DNA from: Alistipes sp.
GTDB taxonomy: Bacteria; Bacteroidota; Bacteroidia; Bacteroidales; Rikenellaceae
DNA: 9,434 nt
Assembly: GCA_029065825.1 (NCBI GenBank)
Contig: JAIEHQ010000091.1
Span: forward strand, 1-9,434
Reading direction: 5' to 3'
Part shown: in pieces, positions 6,640 through 9,434 of the stretch
Layout: the number at the start of each line of letters is the position of its first letter
Numbering within the stretch: position 1 is the stretch's first letter
The notes under the pieces: model-generated
Seen by the model: the letters and a program-made list of their open reading frames with translations, nothing else
Database searches by the model: none
What the model was told of the DNA's origin: nothing
Made by a program: the position numbers and the translations under genes

Positions 6640-7164
6640 CTATTTGCGGACGATCAGCACACCTTCGTATGTTACGTCGAACCGGCCCGCGCAGGTAAAG
6701 GTCACGCGGAACACGGTCTCTTCCACCCGTCCCGAGAGGGCTGTGATGGCGTAGCGCTCGTAGGGGGTGCCCTTGATTTCGGGGATCAGCGTAGCGGCCG
6801 TCAGGTCGAGCGTCCGCTCCGAGCCGGTGCAGGCGAGTGCCGGAAGCTCCATCTCGAGTGCCGGCATCGTGGCGGCGAACCGCGTCTCGTGCATCAGCAG
6901 CCGGGCGGTGCCCGAGCCTTCGGGAATCAGTTCGAAGAGTGCTTTCGAGTCCGTGAATGTTTCGTCGGAGCCGATCGTGCGGACGGTCGAATGGCCGAAG
7001 AAGAGCATCTCGCCCGTGATCTCTCCTGCCTGCAGCGCATCGTTTCCCGAGGCTGCGACGTAGCCGGCGGGAAGACCGTCGTCGGGAGTCGGGGTGTCGG
7101 AGTCGCTGCACGAGCCGAGGGCCAGAAGGCAGCAGAGGAGCGGGAGTGCGAAGAATTTTTTCAT
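6640..7164 (-). CDS. Calycin-like domain lipoprotein
   Basis: A 174-residue lipoprotein. Residues 1-19 (MKKFFALPLLCCLLALGSC) are a type II signal peptide with lipobox LGSC, cysteine 19 being lipidated. The next residues, SDSDTPTPDD, are acidic, as in Bacteroidota signals that send lipoproteins to the cell surface. The remainder is beta-rich, with alternating hydrophobic strands, FAATMPALEMELPAL (97-110), LIPEIKGTPYERYAITALSG (126-145) and a final VTYEGVLIV (164-172). This pattern resembles the calycin-like beta-barrel lipoproteins of Bacteroides. The family assignment is from remembered motif style, so it is moderate. The start is chosen from the signal peptide; an upstream in-frame ATG at 7290 lies inside the receptor gene. 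It follows the TonB receptor by 25 bases, probably in one transcript, which hints at a shared substrate. The ligand is unknown. Confidence 0.72.
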   Translation of the reverse strand: MKKFFALPLLCCLLALGSCSDSDTPTPDDGLPAGYVAASGNDALQAGEITGEMLFFGHSTVRTIGSDETFTDSKALFELIPEGSGTARLLMHETRFAATMPALEMELPALACTGSERTLDLTAATLIPEIKGTPYERYAITALSGRVEETVFRVTFTCAGRFDVTYEGVLIVRK

Positions 7165-7189
7165 GGTATCGTCTGTTTTTGAATGTTTG

Positions 7190-9415
7190 TCAGAGGAAGA
7201 GGCTGAGCGACACCCCGAAGGTGCGGGGCCGTCCGCGCTGCAGGAACGAGTTGCCGATCGACTCGAAGCAGAACGTCGCGTAGCGGGCATCGGTCAGGTT
7301 GCGGCCCCACAGGTCGAGTGCCCAGCGGCGGTGTTCGAACCGCACGGAGGCTTCGAGCAGCGCGTAGAAGGGTTGCCGCAGACTGTTCTCCTCGTTCCAG
7401 TAGAGGGGACCGGTGCAGTCGGCGGCCGCGCGCACGACGATCGCGTCGAGCCAGGAGCGGTGCGTGCGGATGGTATATGCGGCCGAAGCGTGGAGCGTGT
7501 GCTGCGGGGCGTAGGGGATGAAGCGGCCGGCGTAGTCGGCGCGGCCGGTGTCGAAGCGCACGAAGGTGGCGTGCGTGTAGCCGTAGGAGAGTTGCAGCGC
7601 CAGCGGCTCCCAGGGGGTGGCCCGCATGGAGAATTCGCCGCCGAAGCTGCGTGTGCGGCCGGCGTTGGTCATCATGCGGCCCGTGATCTGTCCTTCGGGA
7701 AATACCGTCAGCTGCTGGTCGCGGCAGTCGATCAGGAAGAGCGCCGCATCGCTTTCCAGCGTGTGCGAGGCGTTGGAGAGGTGTGCTCCGATTTCGTAGT
7801 TCCAGCTCTTTTCGGGCTTGTAGGTCACTACGTCCGCCACGTCGTAGAGCGAGCCGAAGCCCATCTCCTTCATGACCAGCTGCTGGAGTACGTCGGAGAA
7901 CATCTGGGTGTTGAACCCGCCTGCCTTGTAGCCTTTGGATACGGTGGCGTAGAGCGTGTTGCGGCGTGCGGCACCCAGGCGCAGCTGCACCGCCAGCCTG
8001 GGGAGCAGCTCGACGAACGACTGGCGGAGCCGCCCCGATTCGTCCACCCGCAGGTCGTGCGGATAGACCGTGCCGTCGGAGGTCGCGGTCCAGTAGGCCG
8101 CCGCTGCCCGGCTGCGGTAGCTCAGGCGCGAGGCCTCCAGGTCGATGCGCACGCCGGCCGTGAAGCGCCAGCGCCCCCGTTCGAAGGTCGATTCGTGGTA
8201 GAGCGCTCCGCCGTAATCGGGGGTGCGGAACCGGCTGTCGAGCAGGAATTCGTCGCTCTCCCAGCCGGCATGAACTCCCTGCTGCTCGAAGCGGTCGAGA
8301 ATCAGATGCCGCAAACCGTCCTCCTTGAATACCACGGGGGCCTCCATCGCCGTGTGGCGGAAGAAGGCGAAGGCACCGAAGAGCCAGCGGTAGGGGCTCG
8401 TTTGCTCCGACCGCAGGATCAGATCTTCCGTCACGGCATGTTCGTGCCGCTGCTGCGTGAGCGTGAAGTAGCTCACGGGCAGGAAATCCTGGTCGAGGGT
8501 CATGCGGTCGTCGAGGTACTGGTAGCCGGTAATGCTCGTGACGGAGAAGCGCCCGGCCTTGCGGCGGATCGTGAGTCCTTCGCTCAGGCCGGTGCGGCGG
8601 TATCCGCAGGGATCGTTGTAGTCGATCCGTCCCGTTTCTGCCGAGGCATAGGGGTAGCCGCCCTGCCGCAGTGCCGTGAAGGCGAGGGTGTTCTCGATGC
8701 GCAGGCGGCCGTTGTCGTTGTATTGCAGCTTCAGGCGCGCTCCGCCGTCGCGCTCCCAGTCGCACCGCTCCCCGGTGCGGAGGTTGCGGAAGAAGCCGTC
8801 GCTGCGGCCGTAGTGGCCCGAGAGCGAGAAGCCCAGCTGTTCGCCGATCTTGTGATAGACCGAGGCCCGGTAGCGCTGCGTGTTGCCGCTGCCGTAGTCG
8901 ATTCCCAGGCGCACTCCCTGGTAGCTCAGTGGCGAGAGGGTGTAGATGTTGATCACGCCGCCCATCGTGTTGCGGCCGAAAAGGGTGCTTTGCGGTCCCC
9001 GCAGGATCTCGATGCGGTCGATGTCCGTCAGGTCGAGGTCGTAGGTGTCTTTGTTGAGGTAGGGAACGTTGTCGATGTTGAGTCCCATGACCGGCTGGTC
9101 GATGCGGGCGCCCAGCCCCCGGACGTAGAGCGACGAGGTCATGCGCGATCCGTACTCCGGAATGTGGAAGTTGGGGACCGCTTGGGCTGCATCGCGCACG
9201 GTGGCGATCCTGCGGCGTTCGAGTTCCGTACGCCGCAGGACCGAGGCCGCGACGGGAAGCTCCCGCAGCGCGAGGCCCTGTTTTACGGCCGTGACCTGGA
9301 CGCTCTCCATGCGGATGACCGAATCGGCGGGGACGCATGCGCTTCGTGCCGCAGCGCCGGCGACGGCCGGCAGCGTGCAGAGCAGCATGAGGATATGGCG
9401 GATCTTGCGGTGCAT
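7190..9415 (-). CDS. TonB-dependent outer-membrane receptor
   Basis: A complete 741-residue outer-membrane receptor that would import a ligand using energy from TonB-ExbB-ExbD. Residues 1 to about 23 are a signal peptide (MHRKIRHILMLLCTLPAVAG...). A TonB box candidate lies in MESVQVTAVKQG (36-47). The plug domain (about 50-160) has RDAAQAVPNFHI, LYVRGLGARIDQPVMGLNID, DIDRIEILRGPQSTLFGRNT and MGGVINIYT. The rest is the beta-barrel with many Tyr/Arg/Phe-rich strands, such as SKGYKAGGFNTQMFSD, and ends in TFGVSLSLFL. It lacks the N-terminal carboxypeptidase-like domain of SusC-type glycan importers, and no SusD partner follows. Its size fits siderophore, haem or vitamin receptors better than glycan ones. 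The substrate cannot be read from the sequence. Only 19 bases lie upstream in the window, so its promoter is not visible. The calycin-like lipoprotein gene follows after 25 bases. Confidence 0.95.
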   Translation of the reverse strand: MHRKIRHILMLLCTLPAVAGAAARSACVPADSVIRMESVQVTAVKQGLALRELPVAASVLRRTELERRRIATVRDAAQAVPNFHIPEYGSRMTSSLYVRGLGARIDQPVMGLNIDNVPYLNKDTYDLDLTDIDRIEILRGPQSTLFGRNTMGGVINIYTLSPLSYQGVRLGIDYGSGNTQRYRASVYHKIGEQLGFSLSGHYGRSDGFFRNLRTGERCDWERDGGARLKLQYNDNGRLRIENTLAFTALRQGGYPYASAETGRIDYNDPCGYRRTGLSEGLTIRRKAGRFSVTSITGYQYLDDRMTLDQDFLPVSYFTLTQQRHEHAVTEDLILRSEQTSPYRWLFGAFAFFRHTAMEAPVVFKEDGLRHLILDRFEQQGVHAGWESDEFLLDSRFRTPDYGGALYHESTFERGRWRFTAGVRIDLEASRLSYRSRAAAAYWTATSDGTVYPHDLRVDESGRLRQSFVELLPRLAVQLRLGAARRNTLYATVSKGYKAGGFNTQMFSDVLQQLVMKEMGFGSLYDVADVVTYKPEKSWNYEIGAHLSNASHTLESDAALFLIDCRDQQLTVFPEGQITGRMMTNAGRTRSFGGEFSMRATPWEPLALQLSYGYTHATFVRFDTGRADYAGRFIPYAPQHTLHASAAYTIRTHRSWLDAIVVRAAADCTGPLYWNEENSLRQPFYALLEASVRFEHRRWALDLWGRNLTDARYATFCFESIGNSFLQRGRPRTFGVSLSLFL

Positions 9416-9434
9416 CGTACTCGGAGAGGAACAA

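Noticed and set aside
7161..9434. Minus-strand frame of 757 codons parallel to the TonB receptor
   Set aside because: It is rich in Arg, Pro and His, as expected for an out-of-frame reading. The other frame has the plug motifs, signal peptide and barrel pattern.

Overview
The window looks like a GC-rich member of the Bacteroidota, most plausibly an Alistipes-like gut bacterium. The reasons are a TonB-dependent receptor paired with a small lipoprotein, start codons mostly without a Shine-Dalgarno sequence (A-rich leaders instead), and a clear Bacteroidota-type promoter (TTG, 20 bases, TATCTTTG) upstream of nadC. The genus is an inference from style and protein resemblance; no marker gene is present.

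Layout. Positions 1-684 hold no convincing gene, only hairpins and a possible promoter. At 685-1986 (+) lies a secreted erythromycin-esterase-like protein that lacks one of the two histidines expected in the second active-site motif. It converges on a three-gene minus-strand operon, and a strong hairpin for each direction lies between them (2028-2061 and 2164-2192). Read in its own direction, that operon is nadC (6330-5479), an LTA-synthase-like membrane sulfatase/phosphoglycerol transferase (5476-3567) and a DUF2156-GNAT fusion protein (3589-2195). Spacing is very tight: 2 bases between the first two genes and a 23-base overlap between the last two.

Upstream of nadC is a 74-bp tandem repeat in 2.5 copies (6414-6597). 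The repeat supplies the -33 part of the nadC promoter, and only the copy next to nadC abuts an intact -7 box. Further right is a second minus-strand unit: a TonB-dependent receptor (9415-7190) followed after 25 bases by a calycin-like lipoprotein (7164-6640).

The most unusual points are these. The sulfatase gene is split by an apparent one-base frameshift near 4977-5004 and also carries two separate nine-base G tracts on its coding strand. The repeat array seems to be a duplicated promoter module. An envelope-type phosphoglycerol transferase is translationally linked to an aminoacyl/acyl-transferase fusion. The frameshift and G tracts could be biology (decay or phase variation) or sequencing error, and the sequence alone cannot decide. 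I do not see a clearly new defence, CRISPR or mobile system here.
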